Of a stretch of DNA of 64,000 nt, positions 45,863 to 58,449 are shown piece after piece. The DNA comes from Blasia pusilla (taxonomy: Eukaryota > Marchantiophyta > Marchantiopsida > Blasiales), in contig CM114273.1 in the NCBI GenBank assembly GCA_050084515.1, positions 36,704,001-36,768,000 on the forward strand, given 5' to 3'. A program made the position numbers and the translations under genes. Positions within the stretch are counted from its first letter, which is position 1, and every line of letters begins with the position of its first letter. The notes under the pieces are model-generated. The model had not been told where the DNA came from, did not search any database, and worked only from the letters and a program-made list of their open reading frames with translations.

Positions 45863-46600
45863 ATGAAAATAGACCAATCAAGATAAATAGAATCTGTGAG
45901 AATTTAGGACTTGTGATGTTGCCTTCCATTCATTATGAACCCCACTTCATTTGCTTCACTTCTCAAGAAATTGTTCACCAAAGGTAACTTATCTAGAACG
46001 TTCAAATCATTATTGCCTCCTGGAAGTCCAAAATATGGATGCCAAATCCACAATGATTGATATGCAACAACCTCCAACACAATTGATTTTTCTCCATCCT
46101 TGTTTGTGAAAAGACCTTGCCATGCTACAAGACAATTCTTCCAAACACAATGCATACAATAGAGGGAAGCAAACATTCCAGGAAATCCTTGTTGCTTATT
46201 GATGCAAAATTTGCCTCCATATCTTCTTTAGTTGGTTTTCTAAGATACTTATTTTGAAATGCAATCTGAATGGTCTTGTAAAATTTCTTCACTAATTGCA
46301 TAGTCATGCTCTCTCCAATGGGAACATACTCGTCCAAAGCATCAGAAGAAACTCCCAATGGTTACATACAAAGAGAAATTATGTCATTTTGAATGGAGGA
46401 CAAACCCCGAACTCCTACAGGATCTCATTTTTTCACAAAATAATTGTGAGTTGCAAAAACTGCATCGTGGAATCTTCAAAATAATGGCTTCCTCATTCTA
46501 AACCTCCTCCTTAACATTCTCTCATTAAATGTAGGGTCATCCCTAAAATATTCTTTCTAGATTCACTCATGGCTTTGCTCTCTATCTTTGTCAATATTCT
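45863..46600 (-). pseudogene. PIF/Harbinger transposase, right copy, 3' part deleted
   Basis: The frames contain GVSSDALDEYVPIGESM, YLRKPTKEDMEANFASI, CMHCVWKNCLVAWQGLFTN and SLWIWHPYFGLPGGNNDLNV, closer to the consensus than the left copy in places. The sequence stops just after the region matching 43680-43710 of the left copy, so the catalytic Glu segment is missing. Confidence 0.75.
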
Positions 46601-47124
46601 TGCTCTTGCCTGGCCTTGAGCCACCCCCCTTCTTTCCCACACTATTTCTTCTGAAAGTAGTCCATCAAAGACATAGGGACCTAAAATTGTGATTTGCTCC
46701 CACAAAACCTGATCTTGATCCCACTCTTTATTCTCATCCTCCTTATATCATTTCAATGTGGATCTCCATTGCTCCATCTCCACTTTGGAATCTCCGAATC
46801 AATCCTCAATATTCTTAAATCTATACAATTCTCTCTGCAATCTGCCAGAATCGTTATTCTTTGCACTGTGCTCTCTCAACATTCATTTGTATGAAGGCAA
46901 TGGATCAGCTTGTGCAGACTATATGTTTGAACTCTTAGTCTGGACTCTTGCGAACGTGGTGGACAATCCAACTATGGTGATGGGAGTTTAGCGGCATGGA
47001 TAGCGAGTTGGGTGGAGTGTACTTCCACGGTTGGAGCCCGTTATTACAATGGACAAGGTTTTTGATCCACCAAGAGGACCAAAAACCAGCCCACTTTTAG
47101 TGCAACCGGTGCAAATGCTCTAGT

Positions 47125-47160
47125 GCCTCTCCACCCCTAAGATCTTAGGGGTGGAGAGGC
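47125..47160. repeat. Perfect 36-bp palindrome next to the Harbinger pair
   Basis: GCCTCTCCACCCCTAAGA is followed directly by its exact reverse complement, with no loop and centred on the GATC at 47141-47144. It starts 3 bp beyond the right terminal repeat. Confidence 0.95.
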
Positions 47161-47539
47161 CATGAACGACACATTACCCTCCATTGGTCACATGTGTCTA
47201 CAAGTCACATTCTAGAGGAATCCTTGCAATTGGGACCTTCTTGGAGATTCTTTATTAGTAAGAAAGATGATGTGAATATTGAGGTGGCATATTATTTGCT
47301 ACCTTCTTGGAGCCTTGAGACGTAAAGAGGGATACATCCCAAGGGAACATTTGGAGAAGGTCATCTTTCTACAATATATTGAGTCCTCTCAGCATATGCT
47401 AGGGCATGGTACTTATAACACTATATAAGACCTGGATTCCCTAAATTTCCTTCATGTTGAGGATAGGTTTGGCTTGATTTTTAGTTATTGATTAAGAGAC
47501 CTATGTATTTGATCATGCCTACAAACATAGAACATGTAG

Positions 47540-50330
47540 CAAGTCTAAAAAGTGTGTGAATTTCTCCAACAAAATCTGCTTTGTCAACATATCCATTGCA
47601 TTTTCCTCAATGCCTATCTTCAAAAGGTTTATCACACCCTCAAATCGTGCCTCTCAAATGAAATAATATTTAACATAAAAAATCTTTGTCCTAGCATGAT
47701 AGATTTGATTTTTATCCAAGTGTATCATGCTCTGAAAATCATAATTTAGGATAACTCCATAGGACAACAAACCAAACTCAAATAGAAGTCTTTATAGCCA
47801 AATACCATCCTTAGTTGCCTTCCATACAGCCATGTACTCAACCTCTGAGATAGATTGTGCTACAGAAGCTTCTAGTGTGGACTTCCAACTAATGTATATT
47901 TATGTGGTGGACCTCCTTTTATCCAAATCTCCTACAAAATTAGAATCCATATAAACAACTAGAGCTCCATCAACTCTACCATCAAAGATAAATCCCATGT
48001 CCATTTTCCTTTTCATGTAACGAAGAATCCACTTTAATGCTTCCTTAGGTTTGAGATAAACGTGCAAACCATACTCACAACATACAAGAAATATGGTTGA
48101 GTACATGTCATTGCATACATCAAACTTCTAACCGCACTCTCATAAGGAACCTCCAAAATTTATCTCCTTCCACCCTCAGTAATAGGACAATCAATTGAAG
48201 AGATTCACCATGGAGAGATCCAAAAAAAACTCCAAAAGAATCTTCACTAAGTGCTTTGCAACTCACATTTATTTTTTGCAAAAACCAAGTACTCAATGAC
48301 ATGTACTCAACCATATTTCTCGTATGTTGTGAGTGTGGTTTGCACGTTTATATCAAACCCAAGGAAGCATTAAGGTGGATTCTTTCTTACATGAAAGGGA
48401 GAATGGACATGGGATTTATCTTTGATGCTAGAGTTGATGGAGCTCTAGTTTTTTATGTGTTAATTCTAATTTTGTAGGAGATTTGGCTAAAAGGAGGTCC
48501 ACCACATGTTTTGTGTATACATTGGTTGGTGGATCAATTAGTTGAAAGTCCACACGAGAAGCTTTTGTAGCACAATCTACCTCATAGGTTGAGTACATGG
48601 TTGCATGGAAGGCAGCTAAGGATGGTATTTGGCTATAGAGACTTCTAGTTGAGTTTTGTTTTTCGTCGTATGGAGTTATCCTATATTATGATAGACATAG
48701 TATGATACACTTGGATAAAAATCAAATCTATGATGATAGGAAAAGAATTTTGATGTTCAATATTCTTTCATTTGAGAGGCACGATTTGAGGGTTTAGATT
48801 TTAGAGTGGAATCGATTCTTAAGCGGTTTCCTTGAGATGTAAGGGTTGCATCGTGAGTCCGCCGAGCCTTAGATTCTACCATGCAGGCATTGAAGAAATA
48901 TATGTTTGCCCAATCTGTTCGGGAGAAGCAATGACTATCTAAAGGAGTGCTCATAGATTTAGCATTCTCCATGCCAAATGGTTCAATTACCTTCTCAAGC
49001 TACATCTTCTTGGATATCCACATCCATCTATTCTTCCGATCTCTATGGATATCTATCTCAAGAATCCTCTTTGAAGAATCCAAGTCCTTTATGCTAAACT
49101 CCTTGCTTAACTGTCTCTTCATTTGAGCAATATCTTTCATGTGCTAGTGGCCATGGGCATATCATCAACCTATAACACCAAGACAATGTAACTGAGATGA
49201 AAACCTCTCTTTATCTTCTATGAATACACATAATAGTACATTATTCTCACCATGAGTATATCCATGTATTGTCATAAATGCATTGAACCTCTTATACCAT
49301 TACCTCATACTTTTCTATAATCCATATAAGGACTTCTCCACTCTATACACACAAAGTTCTCCTTTCCCTGTACTTCAAATTCATGTGACTATTGTATGTA
49401 TATATCTTCTTCGAGCTCTCCATGCTAGGCACTTGTAACATCAAGTTGCTCCAACTTTTGGTCATACAAAACTACAATGCCGGGAAATACACAAATGAAT
49501 GCAATCTTTACCAATGGTGAGAAAATCTCATTGAAGTCATTTCCTTCCATTTAGGCATATCCCTTTTCATTAGATCTTGCCTGGTATCTATCTCCACTAG
49601 TCTCAAGATGTCCTTCCTTCTTTTGATACATTCATTTGCATCCAATTTCCTTCTTTTGCTTAGGCAACTGCACTAAGTCCCAAGTATGATTGTATCAAAG
49701 AGATTCCAGCTCTTCCTCCATGTATAGTATCCATCTTGACCATTCTTGAAACTCCAAGACCTCTTTGTAACATGAAGCCTCACCATTCTCTATAAGAAGG
49801 AAAAATGCAATAGTATCTAAACTAAAAAAATCCCAAACATCTAGGGGTCTTATAGGTCTATCTAACCTGTGAAGATGTGGTGTAGTCTAAACTACAACAT
49901 ATATGGTAGGAATCTATGACCTTGATTTTGAGACAATCCTATCACCAATATCTACCTCCACCTATATAGCCTTAGACGTTGGACTCTCATCTCTTACCTC
50001 AGTTGTAATATGGACTTTCAATAGATCCTTCTCATCATAGGACATATCTCTACTCAAAAAAATCTTGTATGTACTAAGGTTTGACAATCTACACCCTTTC
50101 ACTCCCTTCTGGTATCCTAGAAAGCTGCGCTTTCTTGCCTTCGGATCTAACTTAGACCTCTTATCTTGTTGAACATGAACATATGCAGGGCACCCAAACA
50201 CTCTAAGTACATAGTAATTTTTGGCTGTACCAGGCCATAACTCTCTAGAAATTATACATCCAATAGTTGTAGCAGGGAATAGATTTATTAGATAATAAGC
50301 AGTGTTTATAGCATTTTCCCAAAAAACTTT
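47540..50330 (-). pseudogene. Decayed Ty1/copia pol: integrase end, RT and RNase H
   Basis: From the right on the minus strand: integrase C-terminal text, FGCPAYVHVQQDKRSKLDPK with SFLGYQKGVKGCRL (50200-50060). Reverse transcriptase pieces follow at 49750-48960: NDFNEIFSPLVKIAFI, LEQLDVTSA and VDDMPMA, ending FGMENAKSMSTPLDS. The RNase H region continues at about 48160-47540: VPYESAVRSLMYAMT, EALKWILRYMKRKMDM, YMDSNFVGDLDKRRSTT, and finally the C-terminal DMLTKQILLEKF-type text. Many stops and frameshifts. A foreign inverted copia piece interrupts it near 48286-48900. No LTRs were identified. Confidence 0.7.
48286..48793 (+). repeat. Inverted copia RNase H fragment, arm of a 0.5-kb inverted repeat
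   Basis: MYSTIFLVCCECGLHVYIKP, LRWILSYMKGRMDMGFIFDA and RRSTT read on the plus strand and mirror the minus-strand copy at 47636-48119. The two arms, roughly 500 bp each and perhaps 85 percent alike, are separated by about 165 bp. This arm derives from a sister copia element, not from simple inversion of the host copy, since the host copy is still present. Confidence 0.75.
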
Positions 50331-50701
50331 CTTTATTCAAGCATAGCTAAACATGCTATGTACTCTCTCCAAGTGTATGATTCATCCTCTCTACCAAGAA
50401 TTGAGTGAATCATGTGTTTCTAGATGCACCATAACAATCCCATATGATCATAGTAGTTCCCCATCGTATGTCTCTATGATAATCTTATAATGTTTGCAAG
50501 GTGATCAAAGCAAAGTAATAGTCTAAGGAAAAAAATTCTAACCGAAGGAAACTACACAAACTTGCATGAGGCGATCTAATCACTTGTCATCTAAGATCTC
50601 TCAAGAAACGACTTTACTCGGCCAAAGAATGATGGTGTGACGGCCAAAGGTTCAACTAGTGGTGCACTTAGTAGGAGGAATTATTGCTGGATATTTCTAG
50701 A

Positions 50702-51026
50702 CCTCTAGATGACTCTTGTAGTTTTCCTTTGCCTCCTTGCATAGACCAAAAATCTGCTCTCTATAATCTCTAGAATCCAATAAGACTCTAAGAGGATTTT
50801 ACTTCCATTGTACCATTTGACACTCACTCTTGCTCTTAAGAGACCAACTAACCTCTCTTAAGCGTGATCACCTCTCATGACTTGGTTGGTCTTTTGCAAA
50901 CAAGTGTGAGAGTCAAATGGTACAATGGAAGTAACATCCTGTTAGAGTCTTATTGGATTCGAGAGATTCTAGATAGCAAATTTTTAGTCTATGTAAGGAG
51001 GCAAAGGAAAACTACAAGAGAAATCT
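50702..51026. repeat. Inverted repeat with arms of about 120-145 bp
   Basis: The left arm (50702-50845) and right arm (about 50900-51026) are reverse complements with few changes. Both contain CAAATGGTACAATGGAAGTA, TTAGAGTCTTATTGGATTC and AAGGAGGCAAAGGAAAACTA, in opposite senses. The spacer is about 60 bp. It lies upstream of the copia integrase and may be a leader or gag piece duplicated in inverse orientation. Confidence 0.8.
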
Positions 51027-51029
51027 AGA

Positions 51030-51620
51030 GCCTCTCATTGCTCTCAACCTCATGAGAGGTGATCATGCTTCTATGAGTGTGTAATGAAGAGTAAGAAGTT
51101 TCTTCCAAGGAGTGGCTAATCATCTTGCAAGTAAATAATTGGAGAATTATATAGCCTATCATAGCAAACCCATTGGAGAATAGATCCACCGGATCCCCAG
51201 AAACTTACACTTGGAACTCGTGTCTTGATCTCACAAACCAGTACGCATAAGATTACTCAATATGCATGACAAACACAAGAAAACAATAAATCAAAATAGA
51301 CTCATAGTTTTCTAAACAAGTTATAGAAAATACAATTAAGTATAAACAAGGCATGTGCAACACGTTGGATTCCAAAAGTTGCAAATATGAGCTTGAAGAT
51401 ATGCATGGTGGTATATAATAAAATTATTTCTGTACAAGCCGTCAAAATCTGATGGCTAAGGCTAATAGACATAGCATCTTGATGTGGTTACCGTAACATA
51501 AAGACTCATTTGATGAGTGAGTGTAAAATGTTCATCGAGTAGATAATTAAACGATGTTAGTAATAAGTTTGCACGGAAACGCACAATTCCGTCCATAGGA
51601 CAAACATGTTGTCTAGGTAC
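51030..51620. other. Gene-free stretch
   Basis: I see no gene, repeat or transposon end in this AT-rich interval. Confidence 0.4.
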
Positions 51621-51621
51621 C

Positions 51622-51912
51622 GGCAGCCCACATCTGAGCCCGCCCCTAAGTTGGCTGAGTTAGTCACATAGACTTGGGCTAGCCAAGCCCTTAGTTGTTA
51701 TGTGGCCCGCTCAGTGCCCGTAGGGCGGCGCAGGCCCTCTGCTTGCCCTATGGGCCCTATGCAGGCTCAGTCGCGGACCTGAGCCCACCTAAGGGGAGCC
51801 CATCCTTCCTTGCGAGCATGGTTGCAGGCCTATTGCAAGTTACGCGCGGGCCACAAAATGGGTGCGGGCTCAGCCAGCCCGGGTCTAGGTGACGGGCTCA
51901 GATGCGGGCCGT
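51622..51912. mobile_element. GC-rich MITE-like element, about 290 bp
   Basis: The ends share an inverted repeat: CCCACATCTGAGCCCG on the left and CGGGCTCAGATGCGGG on the right. The interior is rich in GGGCTCAG, GCCCAC and GCGGGCC words and far richer in GC than its surroundings. A related GC-rich block lies at 62140-62285. No coding capacity; a target duplication is not clear. Confidence 0.65.
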
Positions 51913-52314
51913 GATGAACAAGCTAAGGATGTTGAATATGTAGTAATATGTATGCGCAAGATAGGGAGGAAAGGGCTCAAAAGACATAGAGGGTATGGTC
52001 GATCTTCTCTTCAAGAAGAAAATCTAAGCAATAATAAAGAACCAAATTAGTTTCACCTTTGTTGAATTGATCATCCTCATTAGAAGTGGTTGCAAAATAT
52101 TTTCTAGTTACCGCCCCTACAAAAAGTCAAGTCTGAGTGCAAAGGTTGTAGAATACAAGTTACTTTGCAGCCTGTGCACCCTGGATGTGAATTTTTCTGT
52201 GGTTAGATGGATAGAAATCCGTTTAGGGTGTTAATGCTCTCTATTCACACGTGAGTAAATAAATTAAATTGACACAATTCTTCTTGGTTGTGGCCATGTT
52301 TCTTCTTGTCCGAA

Positions 52315-52515
52315 GCATTACTCTCTTCCCTCCGAACCCTCTTCCTCCTGCCGTATTAGTCTTTCCGGAGTCCGAAAGGGGAGGCTGAAATTATTTGTTT
52401 TGTTCTAGTCATTTATTTTTTTAACCGTTTCTAGTCGCGGCTCTGCCGGAGCATTACTCTCTTCCCTCCAAACCCCCTTCCTCCGGCAGTACCAGTCTCT
52501 TTGGAGTTCGAACCC
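52315..52515. repeat. Direct duplication of a 60-bp block
   Basis: GCATTACTCTCTTCCCTCC and the following CTTCCTCC-GC-GTA...AGTCT...GGAGT-CGAA occur at about 52315-52375 and again at 52452-52515 with a few changes; CGAACCCTCTTT then appears twice more in short form to 52545. Confidence 0.8.
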
Positions 52516-53335
52516 TCTTTGAGATTCAGAGTCCGAACCCTCTTTAAGAAGTCAAAATCAGGGCCACATACTTGTTACAATTTAGAGTTAGTCTCTCACA
52601 TGCCTTATGAACACAAATTTTCCTTCTCCTATTTGGTTGGAAGTATCTTAGAAAGTGTTGGGGAGAAGCTATATCCATGATGTATTTGGAGAGGTTGCAT
52701 GGGGAGCAAGGATCATGAGAACCCCGTGGTAATTTAAGCACAAACATATGCGTCATCGGAATGAAGACTCCTACAATTGATCTTTGGACACTTTACCTAG
52801 CCTAGAACAGAGCCTTACGGATTCAAAGTGCCCATTTGCTACAAAACCAAAGTCTTGAAACATATGATCTTGCAATTTGTAAGTACATAACATTGTGCTC
52901 CACACAAGCATATGTATGACACTTCTTTCAAGAATGAAAATTGGAGGGAAATTGGGACTATATATGATGGAAATATTTTTTGGTAAAATAAAAAAATATT
53001 GTATATATAATGTGAAGGTTGAAGGGAATTTTTCACGTTCTTAATATTCACCCGCCGCATCTTCCTTTCTAACTACCCTTAATATCAAATAACTAATTAC
53101 ATTGCATACTCTTATTTGCATTAGCATCTTACTTGTTTTTGACATTTGTGCTTAGAGGAAACATGCAGCCATAATATGATATTTCCAGTGCTAGAATTTT
53201 GTATTGAACTTATATTGAAACATCCAATTGAGAAGAAAAATTGGGTCAAACTTGTGATGTCAAAGTATCCAACCAAACACATCAAATTGGAAATTTTGTG
53301 TTCAAATTTCCCATGCTGAAAATTTCCCATGCTGG

Positions 53336-53372
53336 TCTAACATGAATTTTGATAAACAAAATTCATGTTAGA
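53336..53372. repeat. Hairpin with perfect 16-bp arms
   Basis: TCTAACATGAATTTTG at 53336-53351 is exactly reversed at 53357-53372 with loop ATAAA. Directly upstream AAATTTCCCATGCTG is tandemly duplicated. Confidence 0.95.
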
Positions 53373-55487
53373 TTCTTTTTGCCAGAAAAATCTCACTTTA
53401 AATATCTAACCGACCAATTTCCATATGAAATTACCTCTGCTAGAAATTTCTCATGGGTATTCCCAACACAAAAAATCCTCTTGTTACATTCCCAATCCCA
53501 AAAAAATTTCAAATATGGTTTCAATAACTATAACCCCTACTACTAGCCCATTATTTCGGGACTTACTTATGGTAATGCCATGTATTCATTTCCTTCCTGT
53601 GCTAACTCCATCCAAAGTGCAAAGTTTGCGCAATGCTTTATCGTACCGAATTTGGATTTCCCTCCAATTGCCATGGAGATGTGTTCACACCCGCCCAAGG
53701 TCCGGGGAGTTTTATCACGAGAATTGATAACTTTCCAGTGTGTACAAAATAGGACGGTAAATCTTGAAGTTTTTCTAATCCCGGCCGGCTATTCCGATAC
53801 GAATACAAAGGAGACCCTTTAAATCTCGTCGGTTTTTGGCCGGTAATTCAGAATCTGAATTGGTAATTTCCAATTTCATCCGGCCAACTCAACACGTAAC
53901 CCCGTTCTACCCGGACATTGCACCCGCCACTTGGACTTAATACTTCACTTGTGTTAATATAATTTTTTCCTTCCCAAACTAGATCCATTTATTATTAGTA
54001 TATTTTTAGCATTATTTTTCTATATTATTCATTCAATCTCCCACCAGTTAAACTTTTTTCAAAAGGGCAGAATATTTTTTGAAAATTCTTTGCAAGAAAT
54101 ACGCAATTAGAAAATGGAAAAATTCTTCCGTCAGTTTCTTAAGAAGAAACATCTAATTTCGTTTGAAAACCCAACCACAAAAGTCTTTATGATTTCTTTC
54201 AATTGTCAAAAACTTTTCATTACTTCTTTTAATTTCCTTCCCTATGACTAAGATGAGAAGAGGTGATAATTATTAGGTAGGAAGTGGAAGTGCACCTCTA
54301 TTAACATAATACGGAGACATAACATTTACTTTCATAATAAAAATTCCGCTAAATGTTTGGTTATTATGATGTTTCTATGACTAAAAATTCTTTGTGGCAC
54401 TCAAATTCTGAAACTTTTGAAGTGGCCTTTCTCTTTTCGATGCACTTTTCTTTCGTTCCTCGCAATGGGGTTGTCAGATCATCCTTGCGCTTTTTCTTGA
54501 AAATCCTGTTTCCCACACTTTTACCTATGAATATTGCCAAATTTATAATGAATCTAGAAATGTTTAAAAAGTAGCCAACCAATGAAATCGTTTAGAACAC
54601 ACGCAAAAGCACTGGAAAAACCTGACAAAACGGTGTTGAGCCGAATCACCACGCGGAGCCTTAAGACAATTAGTTGAAAAGTTAATCATTTCGCCCACTT
54701 ACCGCGACCTCGAGCAGCCGCCTCATATTACCTAGCCGACCTTTTATTGTCGGTACCAGATGTCCGCCAGTAGGTGGCGCCCGGCCTCTAAACCACATCG
54801 TACCACCGACGCCTGGCCTTTAATTTTCTCCTTCAGTAGCCTATATGTACGACGAGGCTCTAGGTGCGGTGAAGATTTTTACAGTTCGTTCCAACAGCCC
54901 ACATGTCGACTGCAAACGGCATTAAGTAAACCTCCCTAAAGGCACCTTTTCCTACGTGGGATCCTCTGATTAACCTTTTACTAGGAGAGGGTAAGTCCCA
55001 TCGCCCTTATTCAGATCTCGTTCTTCCTTCTGGGAAAAGCATGGGCATGGTCTGGAACAATGAACGGGGAGATCCGGGGTTACGAGTAATCGTAGCCGGC
55101 TAAAATAGAAAATTTCCGATTTAATCCAAACTCGTCGGAAGAAAACTGGCAGGTTTAGAGGGGGTTTCTTTGTAAACGTATCTGAAAAGCCGGTTAGAAA
55201 TCTAAATTTACCGGTCCGGGCTCCGGAACACCGGTTCTGTACCGGTTCTCGTGAAAAAACTCCCCGGACTATGGTCTGGAAAAGTTTGAAAATATCTCGC
55301 AGGATTTTTCGTTCGTGTGCGCTGATGGTTGGGAGGAAACTTTAAAAAGGCCGCCGACTTAGCACTTTCTGAGATCCTGATACGATGCTCAATGGTGACG
55401 TCATTACACAAGCTGGAGGCTCGGGCCCACACTACGAATCCAATAATGCCTTCTCATTGGTCTTCTTCTTCTTCCAATGAATGAATG

Positions 55488-55514
55488 ATGCACTTCGATA
55501 AAAACGAAGTGCAT
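55488..55514. repeat. Hairpin with 10-bp arms
   Basis: ATGCACTTCG and CGAAGTGCAT are separated by 7 nt. TCTTCCAATG occurs on both sides of the hairpin. Confidence 0.85.
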
Positions 55515-55528
55515 TCTTCCAATGTCTG

Positions 55529-56680
<1,152 letters not shown>

Positions 56681-56861
56681 ATGTGTCCATCGACATGTCC
56701 GTCCTATAGATGGAATTGTCGGTGGACACAGAATTTGTCCACTTGCAACCTTGCCATGCTATTCATTGGTAATATGAGAAAGTGAGGAATACAAAGCTTC
56801 AAAATTTTCCTTTTCGAATGTATCATGCACATACACATCCCTAGAAAATATACATTTTTAT

Positions 56862-57582
56862 CACTGAATACACACAAAAACACACAAGATACCTTACTAA
56901 CTCATGGCATCCAAACATCAAAACGATCGAGTACTAAAATATCCAATTAAATCAAGATCTCTCAAATGTGTCTCAAAATGTGTATATAACTACATCTCTC
57001 TTTCGTGTCAAACCAAACCCACTCTCTTAATGAAAGGCTTGGATTACTCACAAGGTAAGGAATATCATAGCTCTACCTCCTGATGCCAAGAGGTTCAACA
57101 AAGAAAGAATGAGCTCCAAAACTCTCATCTTGGGTACATTGCCTTCCCTCTCCCAAGCTCTCTCTATGGTAACCTATCCTCGTAACTCACCTCCTTGGCT
57201 CTTGACATGCTGTAGGGAGTCAAGGGCCACTTCCCAAAATGGAAAGTCAACTATAATTATTACACTAATTTACCCAAAATAGCAAGTTTCTCTATATAGC
57301 TCCAAATGAGCCAAAACGAAGGGAAAACCTGAGCTCTCTAGTTAATTATCTGAGGCCTCAACAAATCATCCTTGACATCTTGAGGATTTTCTCCAATATC
57401 CTTGAAGGCACTCTACTATAAATTCATTGATCCATCCTAAAAGACGTGATGATTGTCATACGCACACACATCATTATTCAACATACATGGATGTCATTGA
57501 ATACACAAAAAAATATACAAGATACCATACTAATTCATGGCATCCAAAAATCAAGACAATTGAGTATAAAAATATCTCCAAT
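56862..57582. repeat. Two direct copies of a 90-bp block
   Basis: A block containing TGAATACACA, CAAGATACC-TACTAA-TCATGG and CATCCAAA-ATCAA appears at about 56862-56950 and again at 57493-57582, roughly 80 percent alike and 630 bp apart. It lies just beyond the 3' end of the gypsy polyprotein, where an LTR would be expected, so it may be internal LTR repetition. Confidence 0.65.
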
Positions 57583-57768
57583 CGTCCCTTAGTTGATGGT
57601 AAGGTCCCTCTAACTCTAGATAGCCATCTATCCTTACCTATTATGACACACATCTCTACAACGCTAAGAGTAAAAAAGTCGGAGGCTCATGGGGCCCAAT
57701 CGTTAGTTGCCTTCTTATCATCCATATCACAAACACAAGTATGAATGCATGATTGCCTAGTATCCACT

Positions 57769-58080
57769 CTATATACATATGGGACACATCGATTGTCCCT
57801 GAGGAACCCTAGTAAGAGATGATGTCAGACGTGCGATGTGCGACCCTAGGCCTCTCGAACAACCATCATAGACTAGCATCGTGCCTGCACTACAGACGTA
57901 ACCACATAACATGCAACATAAGCCTGAAGGAACCAATGCTTAGGTTGGATCAAATTTACCATCAATGTTAGGAAGATGATTTAACGTACAGTTACGCATA
58001 TGATACTTCCAAACCATACCATCGCATCCCTCTAATAAGAGAACACCATATGGATAGTCATCACTTACTCTCAAGATGGT
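57769..58080 (-). pseudogene. Gypsy polyprotein C-terminus with PHD-finger-like motif
   Basis: A single minus-strand frame with one internal stop reads YPYGVLLLEGCDGMVWKYHM, HLPNIDGKFDP, then CCMLCGYVCSAGTMLVYDGC, SRGLGSHIARLTSSL and VPQGQSMCPIC before the stop at 57769-57771. PHD fingers follow C-x2-C, CDxC, GWHxxC, WxCPxC. Here both outer C-x2-C pairs, D-x-C and the His remain, while the second-pair Cys is Tyr, the Cys after His is Arg and the Trp is Ser. PHD fingers read histone tails, so the intact element may have used it to choose chromatin. Confidence 0.6.
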
Positions 58081-58449
58081 GCCTACGTACGATCACATCC
58101 AACACCGCAAATGATATTTTCTACAGACATAGTCTCCTTGATGAAACCTCCAAATTTGTGATCAATAACCAACTGCCCCAATAATCGCATATCTCAAAGT
58201 ATCGCAATATTGCAAAATTTCCAAGTTCTTAAATATCATGGGCATACCTCTCCTAAAACAACTTAGCCCTCTGAGAACATGCTCACATCCATATATTAGG
58301 ATCATCGAGGTTTAACATCTCGTATTGTGTCGATTGGCCGTAGGTAAATCACGCTCTTGGCCATAAAGTAATAAATATGGTGAGAAAGATGTTAAGGATG
58401 CATGCCTACTAAATTTGTATCACATCGCCAACTACGACAATGGTAGGTT

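Larger units (their letters stand above)
42456..47121. mobile_element. Two PIF/Harbinger copies joined as an inverted pair
   Basis: The outer ends are inverted repeats: AGAGCATTCCCACCGGTTGC at 42456 and its counterpart ending at 47121. Similarity continues inward: the 42470-42720 block is the reverse of 46870-47100. Going inward each arm has a transposase, then an ORF1 in the opposite sense, and the ORF1 5' ends meet near 45450. The left arm is about 3.0 kb, the right about 1.65 kb because it lacks a central part. The outer flanks do not form a duplication. The ends resemble the GAGCAT...CCACCGG termini of plant PIF/Harbinger elements. It could be an insertion of one copy beside another, or an inverted duplication followed by deletion. 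Confidence 0.8.
51930..55520. other. Gene-free stretch with short repeats
   Basis: No protein family was recognised on either strand. It includes a direct duplication at 52315-52515, a hairpin at 53336-53372 and one at 55488-55514. Several AT-rich blocks lie at 53940-54240; a GC-richer part covers 54640-55430. Confidence 0.5.

Noticed and set aside
52480-52560. Possible tRNA because of GGTTCGAACTC on the minus strand
   Set aside because: It resembles a B box, but no A box, anticodon arm or acceptor pairing was found, and the word belongs to a local direct duplication.
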